The notes: generated by a model not told the origin, from the letters alone. A stretch of DNA of 64,000 bases from Dokdonella_A sp964582225 (GCA_964582225.1 CAZORA010000003.1:133076-197075), one strand, 5' to 3'; shown: positions 52,353 to 60,859, counted from the first letter of the stretch. Made by a program: numbers and translations.

Positions 52353-52748
52353 TTATCCCCGCATTGCCAGCCGCGCCGCATCGGCCAGGAAGCCGCTGCG
52401 CGTCGCGCCGTGGCTCTTGGCGTAGGTGTCGATCTTGGCCAGCAGGTTGCGCGGCACGGTGATGTTGATTTTCTCCGCGCGCCCATCGAAGCGCGACACA
52501 TCCACCTCCACCGCCGCCCACACGCCATCGGCATAGTCGGGATTGGCGCGATGCTCGCCAATGGTTCGCGGCGCCGGAATGTCGCCGCCGTCTTCGGTGA
52601 CGCCCTCCAGGTGCAGGTCGATGGCTTCCACCACCGACGCCAATGCCTCGTCGAACGTATCGCCTGCCGAAAAGCAGCCGGGAAGATCGGGCACGGTCAC
52701 GCCGTAGCGGACGCCATCATCGGAATGCAGGACTACGGGAAAGCGCAT
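52353..52748 (-). CDS. hicB: HicB-family antitoxin (second locus)
   Basis: The 131-residue protein has the HicB fold (VVLHSDDGVRYGVTVPDLPGCFSAGDTFDEAL) followed by a ribbon-helix-helix-like end (KINITVPRNLLAKIDTYAKSHGATRSGFLADAARLAM). This class differs from the Xre-type HicB at 47406. A strong GGAGG in the end of the hicA remnant drives it. The toxin gene just upstream is frameshifted. Confidence 0.88.
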   Translation of the reverse strand: MRFPVVLHSDDGVRYGVTVPDLPGCFSAGDTFDEALASVVEAIDLHLEGVTEDGGDIPAPRTIGEHRANPDYADGVWAAVEVDVSRFDGRAEKINITVPRNLLAKIDTYAKSHGATRSGFLADAARLAMRG

Positions 52749-52754
52749 GGCGTA

Positions 52755-52936
52755 TTACCTCCAACCCGCCTGTTTCTCAATGCTGCGCAGCGTACCGGCG
52801 GGAATGTCGCTGTCGGGGTGCTTGACCGTCACCAAACCCGGCTTGGACGGATGCTTGAACTGGTGATGCGAGCCCTTCACGCGGGCCAGAAACCAGCCTT
52901 CCGATTCCAACCGCTTGATGACTGCTTACTGTTCAT
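52755..52936 (-). pseudogene. hicA: hicA toxin gene with a one-base deletion
   Basis: The ATG at 52936 reads MNSKQ, then goes out of frame. One base removed at codon 5 would restore MNSK-x-VIKRLESEGWFLARV followed by KGSHHQFKHPSKPGLVTV, an ordinary ~60-residue HicA with its catalytic GSHHQF His. The spacing is 182 nt, one short of 183. A restart at an internal TTG is conceivable but would lose the first strand. The promoter and the hicB partner remain intact. Confidence 0.78.
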
Positions 52937-52943
52937 GATGGTT

Positions 52944-52971
52944 ATTATACCTACGTTTGCGGGATTGTCAA
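52944..52971 (-). promoter_or_regulatory. Near-consensus promoter of the second hicAB locus
   Basis: On the minus strand TTGACA (52971-52966) and TATAAT (52949-52944) are 16 bp apart. The hicA ATG lies seven bases beyond the -10, so the message would be leaderless, as at the first hicAB locus. Confidence 0.82.
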
Positions 52972-52984
52972 CACCGTACCTACC

Positions 52985-53251
52985 GAAAACTGCCGTTTGA
53001 CAGCATGCCCGCGTGCGCGTAGGGTCTGCGGCAAGGAGTGTCGTAACTCCGAACGCAGCGGTATCCGCGCCGTCACCAGCGGATTTTTTGTGCCCGGCCC
53101 TCTACGGTCGGGAGGGCGGCAGCGATACAACACGGCTTCGCGCCGGAAAACTGCCCGCCGACTGCGTTCGGTTACGACCCTCCCGACCACCTCGGGCGGC
53201 TGTGTCGTAACGGCTCCCGAGGATTCCAGTCCTCACGCAGGAGCCGTCACC
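52985..53251 (+). promoter_or_regulatory. Structured leader upstream of the Bro-N gene (ash-like)
   Basis: This 267-bp region has three copies of an 8-bp word: GTCGTAAC at 53040-53047 and 53204-53211 and its complement GTTACGAC at 53171-53178. It also encodes, in frame with the Bro-N gene, an Arg/Ser-rich peptide with AVTSGFFVPGPLRSGG and GGCVVTAPEDSSP. These resemble, from memory, the ash/Icd-like leader peptides found before antirepressor-type genes in other prophages. It is probably a regulatory RNA rather than a protein. Confidence 0.45.
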
Positions 53252-54019
53252 ATGACCAGCACCGCCCTCCCCACCACCGTCGCGTTCGGCGACCAGTCCC
53301 TCGCCATCATCGACCACGCCGGCCAGCCGTGGCTGTCGGCGGCCGACCTCGCGCGCGCGCTCGAATACAGCGACAGCGGCAAGGTCAGCCGCGTCTACCG
53401 CACGCATGCCACCGAGTTCACGGACGCGATGAGTGCAACGATCACCGTGAGGCCCGCCGTGAGGCCCGAATCGGGCCGCACGGGCGTCCCGACCGAAACC
53501 CGCATCTTCTCCCCGCGCGGCTGCCATCTGATCGCGATGTTCGCCGGCACCCCGCGTGCGGCCGCGTTCCGCCGCTGGGTGCTCGACGTGCTGGAAGGAC
53601 TGGCCATGCCGAAAGCCGCCCCGCCCGCGCTCACCGCCGCCAGCTTGCGCAGCGCGATCCTCGCCGAGGGCAGCGCCGCGGTGGCCCTGCCCGCCGTCGT
53701 ACAGGCCGCGCTCGACGCCAAGGCCGCGACCTTCGCCGTGGAGATGCTGGAACTGTCCCGCCAGCACCTCGCGCGGCGCATCGCGCATTCCGCCACCAGC
53801 GGCTACCCCAAGCCCACGCTCGACACCGCCGCCGCGCTGGAGGCCATCGACGACACCACCCTCGGCGACGTGCTGCTACCGCAAGCCACCGCCCAACTAC
53901 GCATGGTGCGCATGCTGGCGCGCGGCTTCGCCAACGTGGCCGCCGACACCCTGGCCGACATCGATGCCCGCTACGGCGCGCGCGGCCCGGCGCTGGCAAC
54001 CCAGCAAGGAGACAAGTGA
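53252..54019 (+). CDS. Bro-N domain phage antirepressor-like protein
   Basis: The ATG at 53252 with CAGGAG upstream gives 255 residues. The N-terminal Bro-N fold is clear: VAFGDQSLAIIDHAGQPWLSAADLARALEYSD, KVSRVYRTHATEF and IFSPRGCHLIAMFAGTPRAAAFRRWVLDVLE. The C-terminal helical part (about 130-255) is of unknown type. Such proteins bind DNA or antagonise repressors. No cognate repressor gene is visible in the prophage. Confidence 0.82.
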   Translation: MTSTALPTTVAFGDQSLAIIDHAGQPWLSAADLARALEYSDSGKVSRVYRTHATEFTDAMSATITVRPAVRPESGRTGVPTETRIFSPRGCHLIAMFAGTPRAAAFRRWVLDVLEGLAMPKAAPPALTAASLRSAILAEGSAAVALPAVVQAALDAKAATFAVEMLELSRQHLARRIAHSATSGYPKPTLDTAAALEAIDDTTLGDVLLPQATAQLRMVRMLARGFANVAADTLADIDARYGARGPALATQQGDK

Positions 54020-55032
54020 TGAACACCCTGCCCGACAACCTGATCCATGCCCTGTTCGCCTTGCTCGCGCTGATCCGGCACCGGCTGGCCGAGCGGGAGC
54101 ACGGCGCCTGGCGCGCCACCTTCCGCGACCCCGAGCACGCGCACGAATTCAACCTCTCGCCGGTGGAGTTCGAGCGCGTCGATTACGCCGGACTGGTGCA
54201 GTTGATCGACGCGGTGATGATCGAATGCGGCGACGGCTCGACCCGCTGGATCGACGCCTACCGCATCGAGGCGTTCCAGCGCGGCGAGCTGCGCGCCCTG
54301 GTCAACGTCAACGTGTTGTCCGAGGGCTTCGACGCCACGCACGTCGACGCCGTGGTGATGCTGCGACCGACCAAGAGCGCGGCACTCTACTACCAGCAAG
54401 TCGGCCGCGGCATGCGCCTGCACCCGGGCAAGGCCGACTGCCTGGTGCTGGACTTCGCCGGCAACATCGTCGAGCACGGCCCGGTGGATGCGATTCGCCC
54501 GCCGAAGAAGCCCGGCGAGAAGGCCACGAGCGAAGCGCCCGTACGCGAGTGCCCCCAGTGCCAGGCCATCGTGCCGGTGCAGGCGCGCCAGTGCCCGGAC
54601 TGCGGCCACGAGTTCCCGCGCTCGGCGTTCTTCGACCGCCACGACGGCACGGCCAGCGACGCACCGATCCTCTCCACCGAGATCGTGCCGCCGGTCGTGC
54701 ACCACGTCACCGGCGTGCGCTACGCCAAGCACGTAGGCAAGAGCGGCATCCCGACCTTGCAGGTCACCTATTGGTGCGGCCTGCGCCATTTCCGCGAATG
54801 GGTGTGCATCGAGCACGGCGGCTGGGCGCGCGCCAAGGCCATGACCTGGTGGATGGCGCGCGACCCAAGCGGCCTTACACCGCGCACCGTAGAGGCGGCC
54901 GTCGGGGCGTCCAAGCGCCTGCGCACCCCCGCAACCATTTTCGTCCGCGAGAGCGGGCGCTATCCGGAGGTTGTCCATGCAAGTTTTCCTGACCCCGGCC
55001 AAGCGAGATCGCAAGATCGCCGCGCTGCGTGA
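54019..55032 (+). pseudogene. Phage helicase C-terminal half fused to an unrelated N-terminus
   Basis: The 337-residue frame starts with about 75 residues typical of a separate small phage protein (HALFALLALIRHRLAERE, HEFNLSPVEFERVDYAGL). It switches around 54250 to a superfamily 2 helicase C-terminus: FQRGELRALVNVNVLSEGFD (motif V region) and YYQQVGRGMRL (motif VI), followed by zinc-binding CPQCQAIVPVQARQCPDCGHEFP. Walker A, the DEAD/H box and motif III are absent, so it cannot be a working helicase. An in-frame internal deletion joining two genes is the simplest explanation. Confidence 0.75.
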
Positions 55033-55192
55033 GGCCATCACCGTGCTGGCCGGTCTGCCTGTCGTCACGCCCTGCGCGCAGTGCGCGTTCTTTCGCGCCG
55101 ACAACGGCTATTGCGAGCGCTGGCAAACCATCGTCCCGCCAGAGCACCGCGCCGCTGGCTGCGACCAGTGGGACGAGGCGGTTCCGTTTTGA
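54977..55192 (+). CDS. Small cysteine-rich phage protein
   Basis: The ATG at 54977 has GGAGG six bases upstream and gives 71 residues. Four Cys in CAQCAFFRADNGYC and GCDQW suggest a zinc site. It overlaps the end of the helicase remnant by 56 bases. The family is not recognised, but similar Cys-rich proteins are common before phage integrase genes. Confidence 0.65.
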   Translation: MQVFLTPAKRDRKIAALREAITVLAGLPVVTPCAQCAFFRADNGYCERWQTIVPPEHRAAGCDQWDEAVPF

Positions 55193-55196
55193 CGTC

Positions 55197-55397
55197 ATGA
55201 CGCGCATCGAGTACCCATCCCCGCTGCCGAAGTGGGGCAACTTCGCGCCGACGGAAGAAGCCGCGCGCGCCGCCGGCATCGCCGAGATGCGCGAGCGGTT
55301 GGCGCGGCGCACATGGGCCAACAAGCCGCAGGCGCTCAAGCTGGCTGCTTGGCTCGACGCGCTCGAGGCGCCAGCGCAGGGAGATCTGTTCGGATGA
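55197..55397 (+). CDS. Small phage protein
   Basis: The ATG at 55197 gives 66 residues: YPSPLPKWGNFAPTEEAARA followed by a helical Arg/Ala-rich segment and a terminal QGDLFG. The QGDLFG-type ending is common among phage proteins of replication modules. It overlaps the following ATG in ATGA. Confidence 0.6.
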   Translation: MTRIEYPSPLPKWGNFAPTEEAARAAGIAEMRERLARRTWANKPQALKLAAWLDALEAPAQGDLFG

Positions 55398-55657
55398 TGA
55401 CTCGCCAGCAACTGTGCGCGCACCTGCGCATCAGCGAATCGACCGTGCGGCGCATGGAGCTCGACGGTCTGCCGGTGCTGCAGGTCACGCGCCGAACGAA
55501 GCGGTACGATCTTGTCGAGGTCAAGCGCTGGATGAGGGAAAGGGGATGTCAACATGGGTCGATACTCGCGGTCGCCGGCATGTCGGCGTCATGGTCGACG
55601 GGCAGAGAGTTCATCGAGTCCTACCGTCGCAGGCATCTGCGCGTGACGCCAAGCTGA
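55394..55657 (+). CDS. Excisionase/MerR-like HTH protein
   Basis: The first 50 of 87 residues form a winged-helix DNA-binding domain (TRQQLCAHLRISESTVRRMELDGLPVLQV, then RYDLVEVKRWMRERG), as in AlpA/Xis-type excisionases. It overlaps the previous gene as ATGA and the integrase start by about 110 bases. It likely directs excision together with the integrase. The C-terminal part is read in overlap and may be non-essential. Confidence 0.7.
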   Translation: MMTRQQLCAHLRISESTVRRMELDGLPVLQVTRRTKRYDLVEVKRWMRERGCQHGSILAVAGMSASWSTGREFIESYRRRHLRVTPS

Positions 55658-56547
55658 TCGAGGCGGAACTGCGCGCGGCGCTCGGCAAGCGCGCGCCTGC
55701 CATCCCCGGCGATCCACCCATGGCGGCCGTGATGGCGCTCTACTTGCAGCACGCGGGCACCCTGCGCAGCCCGGTCACAGCACGCCATCACGCGCTGCGC
55801 TCCGGTCCATGGACGGAAGGCCGCAGGGCCAGCGACGTCCGCGCCATGGTCGCGAAGATGACCGCAGACATGTCCGGCAGCTACGCGCCCGCCACCATCA
55901 ACCGCAGCATCGGCGCCGTCTCCAAGGCCTTGCGCCTGGCGTGGGAACTCGGCCACACGCCGGAAGACTACAGCCGCCACGTGCGCCGCCTGCCAGAGCA
56001 CAACGCGCGCGCTGTCGCCCTTACCCTGGACCAGGTGCATGCCTTGGCCAGCCGTGCGAGCGATGCCGTCGCCGCCGCCATCTGGATCGCGATCTACACC
56101 GCCGCCAGGCGCGGGGAAATCTGCGCGATCGAGCGCGCGGACATCGGCGCCGACGCCATCACTCTACGCGCCGGTAACACCAAGACCCAACGCACCCGTG
56201 TCATCCCCATCACGGCGCCCCTGCGCACGCGGCTCCCCTGGCTGCCGCTGCCGATCAACGCCGAAGGCATCAAGAGCGGATTCCGTCGCGCCCGCGAAGC
56301 GGCCGGCATGCCCCACGTCACGTTCCACGACCTGCGCCGGAGCTGCGCGACGATGATGATCGAGGTGGGCGTCGACCTCTACGTCGTGTCCAAGCTGCTC
56401 GGCCATTCGTCGGTCGCGGTCACCCAGTCCCGCTACGCGCACTTGCAAGTTGCCGCGGTAGCCGCCGGCCTCGACCGCACGTTCTCGGCTGGAATTGCAC
56501 CAGCGATTACACCAGCGCAGCCAAGAAGGCGTCGTGTCGTGTCGTAA
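55546..56547 (+). CDS. Tyrosine-type site-specific integrase
   Basis: The ATG at 55546 gives 333 residues. The SAM-like core-binding domain lies at about 55-140 and the catalytic domain follows, with Arg188 (TAARRGE), Lys213, His261 and Arg264 (HDLRRS), His287 (LLGHSS) and the nucleophile Tyr297 (SRYAHL), a complete set. It lies 13 bases from the 3' end of tRNA-Val, the usual arrangement for phages that integrate into tRNA genes. Confidence 0.92.
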   Translation: MSTWVDTRGRRHVGVMVDGQRVHRVLPSQASARDAKLIEAELRAALGKRAPAIPGDPPMAAVMALYLQHAGTLRSPVTARHHALRSGPWTEGRRASDVRAMVAKMTADMSGSYAPATINRSIGAVSKALRLAWELGHTPEDYSRHVRRLPEHNARAVALTLDQVHALASRASDAVAAAIWIAIYTAARRGEICAIERADIGADAITLRAGNTKTQRTRVIPITAPLRTRLPWLPLPINAEGIKSGFRRAREAAGMPHVTFHDLRRSCATMMIEVGVDLYVVSKLLGHSSVAVTQSRYAHLQVAAVAAGLDRTFSAGIAPAITPAQPRRRRVVS

Positions 56548-56560
56548 GTCCTTGTTTTGA

Positions 56561-56635
56561 TGGTGGGCGGTGCAAGGTTCGAACTTGCGACCCCTGCCGT
56601 GTGAAGGCAGTGCTCTACCGCTGAGCTAACCGCCC
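56561..56635 (-). tRNA. tRNA-Val(CAC)
   Basis: The 75-nt cloverleaf begins GGGCGGT, has anticodon arm CTGCC-TTCACAC-GGCAG with anticodon CAC (codon GUG), T arm GCAAG-TTCGAAC-CTTGC and ends ACCGCCC-A-CCA with CCA encoded. Its 3' end faces the integrase, making it the probable attachment site of the prophage. Confidence 0.95.
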
Positions 56636-56666
56636 GGTCGTGCCGGTGGGTGTATCGCAGGAGCGA

Positions 56667-56742
56667 TGGTGCCGGAGGAGGGAATCGAACCCCCGACCCA
56701 CGCATTACGAATGCGTTGCTCTACCAGCTGAGCTACTCCGGC
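56667..56742 (-). tRNA. tRNA-Thr(CGU)
   Basis: The 76-nt cloverleaf begins GCCGGAG, has anticodon arm ACGCA-TTCGTAA-TGCGT with anticodon CGU (codon ACG), T arm GGGGG-TTCGATT-CCCTC and ends CTCCGGC-A-CCA. It lies just upstream of tRNA-Val on the same strand, so the two are probably cotranscribed. Confidence 0.95.
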
Positions 56743-56830
56743 GAAGCGCGCGAGTATAGTCAAGTCGGCGCCGGAGGCACAAGCGCGAAGCGCATCTTCC
56801 CGGTTCCTCCCGCCACCGGCGCCCGTCCGC

Positions 56831-56967
56831 CAGGGAATGTCTGAGCAAGCACTCGTGCCCGCGAAGGCGGGCATCCGGCGACTTCAAGCCCTCGAGATCA
56901 AAGGCACTGGACTCCCGCCTTCGCGGGAGTGACGAGCAAATGTCGACTTGTTCAGCTACTCCCTAGG
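56831..56967. repeat. Paired-hairpin dispersed repeat, copy 2 (inverted relative to copy 1)
   Basis: The hairpins TGCCCGC-GAAG-GCGGGCA and CTCCCGC-CTTC-GCGGGAG and the outer sequence GCAAATGTCGACTTGTTCAG match the reverse complement of 278-416 over about 135 bp. It lies between tRNA-Thr and the response regulator gene, beyond the prophage. Confidence 0.75.
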
Positions 56968-57046
56968 CGAGCGCAGCGACAAGACGAAGCCGATGTCATT
57001 GCCGACCCGCCTTCCCGCGGCGGCGATTCTTGCCGATACTGCCCGC

Positions 57047-57733
57047 ATGAGGATTCTGGTCATCGAGGACGATCCGGCGATCGCCGAGGCAGTGGTGGTG
57101 GCACTCGGCAATGCCGGACACGCGGTCGACCGCCTGGAGAGCGGCCATCAGGCCGATCTCGCACTGCGCGATCATCCCTACGACCTGGTCATCCTCGACC
57201 TCGGCCTGCCCGATCTCGACGGCGTGCACGTGCTGCAGCGGCTGCGCGCGCGCGGCAACGCGGTCCCGGTGCTGGTGGCAACCGCCCGCGAGGAATTGGA
57301 GCAGCGCGTCCACGCACTCGATCTCGGCGCCGACGACTATCTGGTCAAGCCCTTCGCCCTGCGCGAGCTCGAGGCGCGGGTGCGCGCCCTGCTGCGTCGA
57401 CGCACCACGCAAGGGGTGCCGGAGCTGAGGCTCGCGCGACTCACGCTCGACCTGCCGCGGCGGCGGGCGCGGGTTGACGGCGAAGCCCTGGAGCTGACGC
57501 CGCGCGAATTCGGGCTACTGGAGGCGCTCGCCGCGCGGCTGGACCGCGTGATCAGCCGCGAGCAGCTGATCGAGGCCCTGTGCAGCTGGGATACCAGCCT
57601 GACTGACAATGGTCTCGACATCGCGGTGTATCGCCTACGCCGCAAGCTGGAAGGAAGCGGCGTGAAGATCCGCACCGTGCGCGGGCTCGGCTACCTGCTG
57701 GAGACGGCCGATGACGGCCAGATCGAAGACTAG
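57047..57733 (+). CDS. OmpR-family response regulator
   Basis: The ATG at 57047 gives 228 residues. The receiver has acidic pocket E7-D8-D9, phosphorylated Asp51 (LVILDLGLPD) and the Lys of DDYLVKPF. A winged-helix DNA-binding domain follows (LTPREFGLLEAL ... TVRGLGYLL). It resembles the QseB/TctD/PmrA group. It overlaps the sensor kinase gene by 23 bases, so the pair works together. Confidence 0.92.
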   Translation: MRILVIEDDPAIAEAVVVALGNAGHAVDRLESGHQADLALRDHPYDLVILDLGLPDLDGVHVLQRLRARGNAVPVLVATAREELEQRVHALDLGADDYLVKPFALRELEARVRALLRRRTTQGVPELRLARLTLDLPRRRARVDGEALELTPREFGLLEALAARLDRVISREQLIEALCSWDTSLTDNGLDIAVYRLRRKLEGSGVKIRTVRGLGYLLETADDGQIED

Positions 57734-59243
57734 CGCAAGCGGGCGCAAGCGGCGGCGACGCATCGCGCACGAGTCCGAACCAGGAACGACGAGTGAGCCG
57801 GCACGCACGCGCCAGCCACCGCCGGAGTCACCCAACGCCGCGCGAGCGCCGAGCCTGCGGCGGCACCTGCTGACGATCCTCGCGGCGCCGATGGCGCTCG
57901 CCTGGTTGATCAGCGGCGTGCTCATCTACGTGCTCGCGCTGCACTACGCGAACATCAACTACGACCGCTCGCTGCGGCAGAGCGCGCTCGCTCTCGAACG
58001 CGCGATCCAAACCGAACCGGGTCGCGAGCTGAACCCGCAGGCGCGAGCGCTCATGCAGTACGGGGAGATCGAACCGGGTTTCTATTCGGTGCGCAGCCTT
58101 CGCGACGGCTCACTCGGCGGCAACTTCGAACTGCCCCTGCCAACACCACTGCCGAGTCCCGGCACCGCGCCCTACAACTATTCGATCCAAGTTGCAGGTC
58201 AGACACTGCGGCTCGCCACGTTGGCGATCGCTGGAGAGGATCCGGCGGACTCGATCGTGATCCAGGTTGCCGAAACCCTGTATGAGCGGCACGCGTTGGC
58301 GCGGGAGATCCTGATCGGCACGCTGCCGGTGGTGATGCTGCTGATTGCTACGGTGCTGATCCTGGTCTGGCTCGCGGTTAGCCGCGGGCTGCGCCTGCTC
58401 GATCCGCTGACTGCGCAGATCGCGAGCCGGCCCGCCAATGATCTGGCGCCGCTCGATCAGCGTATGGTGCCGATCGAGATCCAGCCTCTGACCCGCACCA
58501 TCGACGCGCTGTTCGCCCGCCTGCGCGAGACGCTCGAGCTCCAGGAGCGCTTTCTCGCCGACGCCGCGCACCAACTGCGCACGCCGCTGGCCGGGCTGCG
58601 CCTGCAGGCTGAGCGGGCCCTGGCCGATCCGCGACCGCAAAGCGTGCGCGCGGCGCTGGTCCACGTCGAGCGGCTGTCGGCAGGTGCCGGCCGCGCCGCA
58701 GGCCAGCTGCTCGCGCTGGCGCGGGCGCAGGCCTCACCCGAGGCTGCAGTCGCTGCCGGCGAGGTCGACCTGGCCGAGATCGCGCGCAGCTATGTGGCCG
58801 AGCGGGTTCCCGACGCGTTGGCGCGACGGATCGATCTCGGCTACGCCGGCCCGAGCAGCTGCCCACCGATACGCGGAGATGCGGTGATGCTGCGCGAGGC
58901 GCTGGTCAACCTGGTCGACAACGCACTCACCTACACCGGCAGCGGCGGCCGGGTCACTACTTCGGTGACGCCGGGCCCCGGCAGGCTGACGCTCGCGGTC
59001 GAGGATTCCGGCAGCGGCGTCGAGGCGCGCTGGCGGGGACGTCTCGGCGAACGCTTCTTCCGTCCACCGGGCAGCCGACGCGAAGGTTCAGGGCTCGGTC
59101 TGGCGATCGTGCGGCGGATCGCCGAGCGCCACCGCGCTCGTCTCGACTTCGACCGCAGCGCCGAGGGCGGGCTGCGCGTCAGCCTGCATTTCACTGTCTC
59201 CGGGGCGTACCCGGAACGCGAGTATGAAGATGGCCACACCTGA
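57711..59243 (+). CDS. Two-component sensor histidine kinase (TctE/QseC type)
   Basis: The 510-residue protein has TM1 (52-78), a periplasmic sensor of about 120 residues of the 2CSK type, TM2 (200-222), a HAMP region, the H-box FLADAAHQLRTPL with His287, and an ATPase domain (NLVDNALTY, SGSGLGLAIVRRI-type G-box). It phosphorylates the upstream response regulator. TctE-like kinases often sense carboxylates, but the ligand is unknown. The first 45 residues are Arg/Pro-rich, so a later start is possible. Confidence 0.9.
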   Translation: MTARSKTSASGRKRRRRIAHESEPGTTSEPARTRQPPPESPNAARAPSLRRHLLTILAAPMALAWLISGVLIYVLALHYANINYDRSLRQSALALERAIQTEPGRELNPQARALMQYGEIEPGFYSVRSLRDGSLGGNFELPLPTPLPSPGTAPYNYSIQVAGQTLRLATLAIAGEDPADSIVIQVAETLYERHALAREILIGTLPVVMLLIATVLILVWLAVSRGLRLLDPLTAQIASRPANDLAPLDQRMVPIEIQPLTRTIDALFARLRETLELQERFLADAAHQLRTPLAGLRLQAERALADPRPQSVRAALVHVERLSAGAGRAAGQLLALARAQASPEAAVAAGEVDLAEIARSYVAERVPDALARRIDLGYAGPSSCPPIRGDAVMLREALVNLVDNALTYTGSGGRVTTSVTPGPGRLTLAVEDSGSGVEARWRGRLGERFFRPPGSRREGSGLGLAIVRRIAERHRARLDFDRSAEGGLRVSLHFTVSGAYPEREYEDGHT

Positions 59244-59898
59244 AGCATCCGACGTCGCCACCCTGCGGGTAGATTTCGTTTCCGACGTGATGTGCCCATG
59301 GTGCGCGATCGGCCTGGTCGCGCTGCTCGAGGGCGCACGGCGGCTCGCCGGCGAGATCGAGATCGCACTCCACTTCCAGCCCTTCGAGCTGAATCCGCAG
59401 ACACCACCTGAGGGCGAGGACCTGGTCGAACAGCTGACACGTAAATACGGGATGAGCAGAGCCCAGCTCCAGGAGAACCAAGAGCAGATTCGCCGCCGCG
59501 GCGCGGAGCTCGGCTTTCACTTCGACCTGGAAGCACGGAGCCGCAGCTGGAACAGCTTCGATGCGCACCGCCTGTTGTACTGGGCCGAAGCGGAAGGCCG
59601 TCAGCTCGCCCTGCAGCAAGCGCTGTTCAAGGCCTACTTCAGTGAGGGTCGCAACGTCTCCGATCGCGACATCCTGCTCGAAATCGCGGGCGGCGCCGGC
59701 CTCGACGCGGAGCGCGCCGGCACCATTCTCGACGGCGACGAGTTCGCCGCCGAGGTGCGCGAGCGCGAGCGCTTCTGGCAGCAGCAAGGCATCCACGCGG
59801 TGCCGGCGATCATCATCGAAAACCGGCTGCTGGTACGCGGCGGACAGCCGCCCGAGGTGTTCGAGGGCGCGCTGCGGCAGGCGGCGGATGCGAGCTGA
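59224..59898 (+). CDS. DsbA-family oxidoreductase (FrnE-like)
   Basis: The 224-residue cytosolic protein has the CPWC redox motif at 24-27 (SDVMCPWCAIG), an inserted helical domain (about 60-165) and the cis-Pro loop HAVPAIII. The thioredoxin fold and length match FrnE, linked to polyketide biosynthesis and oxidative stress. It overlaps the kinase gene by 20 bases. It likely handles dithiol-disulfide exchange. Confidence 0.88.
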   Translation: MKMATPEASDVATLRVDFVSDVMCPWCAIGLVALLEGARRLAGEIEIALHFQPFELNPQTPPEGEDLVEQLTRKYGMSRAQLQENQEQIRRRGAELGFHFDLEARSRSWNSFDAHRLLYWAEAEGRQLALQQALFKAYFSEGRNVSDRDILLEIAGGAGLDAERAGTILDGDEFAAEVRERERFWQQQGIHAVPAIIIENRLLVRGGQPPEVFEGALRQAADAS

Positions 59899-59966
59899 AC
59901 AGGACCTGCAGGAACCGTTCGGCGCGGCCCCGTTCTCGCGCTCGACCGCCGAGGTTCGACGAGCTC

Positions 59967-60293
59967 CTAGCGATCGTCGCGGGTGTAGACCACGCCGTCC
60001 TCGACCTTGACCGGAAACTTGGCCACCGGCTCATAAGCCGGCGCGCAAAGTACGTCACCACTGGTCACGTCGAAGCGTGCGCCGTGACGCGGACACTCGA
60101 CCTCATGGCCCTCGATCACGCCGCCGGTGAGCTCGCCGCCATCGTGCGTGCAAACGTCCTCGATGGCATGGAAATCGCCTTCGATGTTGAACACCGCAAT
60201 CGCCGTGTCGCCGTCCCACACGGTTTGTGATTCGCCGGGCAGGAGTTCCAGCGTGGTGCACACCCGGATCCAGTCGCTCACTTCACACCTCAC
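59967..60293 (-). CDS. Rieske [2Fe-2S] ferredoxin-like protein
   Basis: The 108-residue protein carries the Rieske ligands Cys48-x-His50 (VCTH) and Cys67-x-x-His70 (CPRH) with the usual Gly-rich spacing. This is the NirD/dioxygenase-ferredoxin type. It is the last gene of the suf operon, overlapping the GNAT gene by 11 bases. Rieske proteins occur at this place in other xanthomonad suf operons and may supply electrons or receive clusters. Confidence 0.9.
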   Translation of the reverse strand: MRCEVSDWIRVCTTLELLPGESQTVWDGDTAIAVFNIEGDFHAIEDVCTHDGGELTGGVIEGHEVECPRHGARFDVTSGDVLCAPAYEPVAKFPVKVEDGVVYTRDDR

Positions 60294-60859
60294 TCGTCAG
60301 CCGCTTGTGAAAGCACATGAAGCGCAGATCCTCACGCCGCGGCAGGCCGAAACGCTCGTCACCATAGGGGAACGGCAGCGTCTCGCCGGTTTCACGATAG
60401 CCCCGCCGACGATACCAGTCGATCAGCTCGATGCGAATCGAGATTACCTCCATGCGCATCTCTCGCGCGCGCCAGCGCTCCCGCGCGTAGCGTTCGGCCT
60501 CGTCCAGCAGCGCGCCGCCGAGGCCCAGCCCCTGCCCTGCCGGGCGCACCGCGAAGAGGCCGAAGTGGCAGGCTTCGCTACGCTGCTCGAGCTGCATGCA
60601 GGCCGCGACCCCTCGCTCATCCTCGGCGAGCAGGATCAGGCCGTCGACACGCGCCAGCGCCTCGCGGACACCGGCGTGATCAGTGCGCTGGCCGTCGAGG
60701 AAGTCGGCTTCGGTGGTCCAGCCGCGTCGGCTCGATTCACCTCGATAGGCCGACTCGACCAAGGCCACCACGGCAGCCACGTCGCCGGCCGCAGCGTGAC
60801 GGAAGCGCAGTGTGGCCCGCGCCGCTGCAGCGGCAGCGCCGCGACTGGAGGCGCACGGC

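Larger units (their letters stand above)
34355..56560. mobile_element. Cryptic prophage, ~22 kb, integrated beside tRNA-Val(CAC)
   Basis: The element holds, from right to left, integrase, excisionase-like gene, helicase remnant, Bro-N protein, early genes, lysis cassette, terminases, portal, head genes and the first tail genes. It stops within the tape measure gene. Head proteins are of the Mu type, while the integrase is a tyrosine recombinase, giving a mosaic siphovirus. No tail-tip genes, no complete helicase or polymerase and no CI-type repressor are present. The right boundary is the 3' end of tRNA-Val at 56561. I found no second copy of the tRNA end on the left, so attL appears to be lost. 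Confidence 0.88.
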
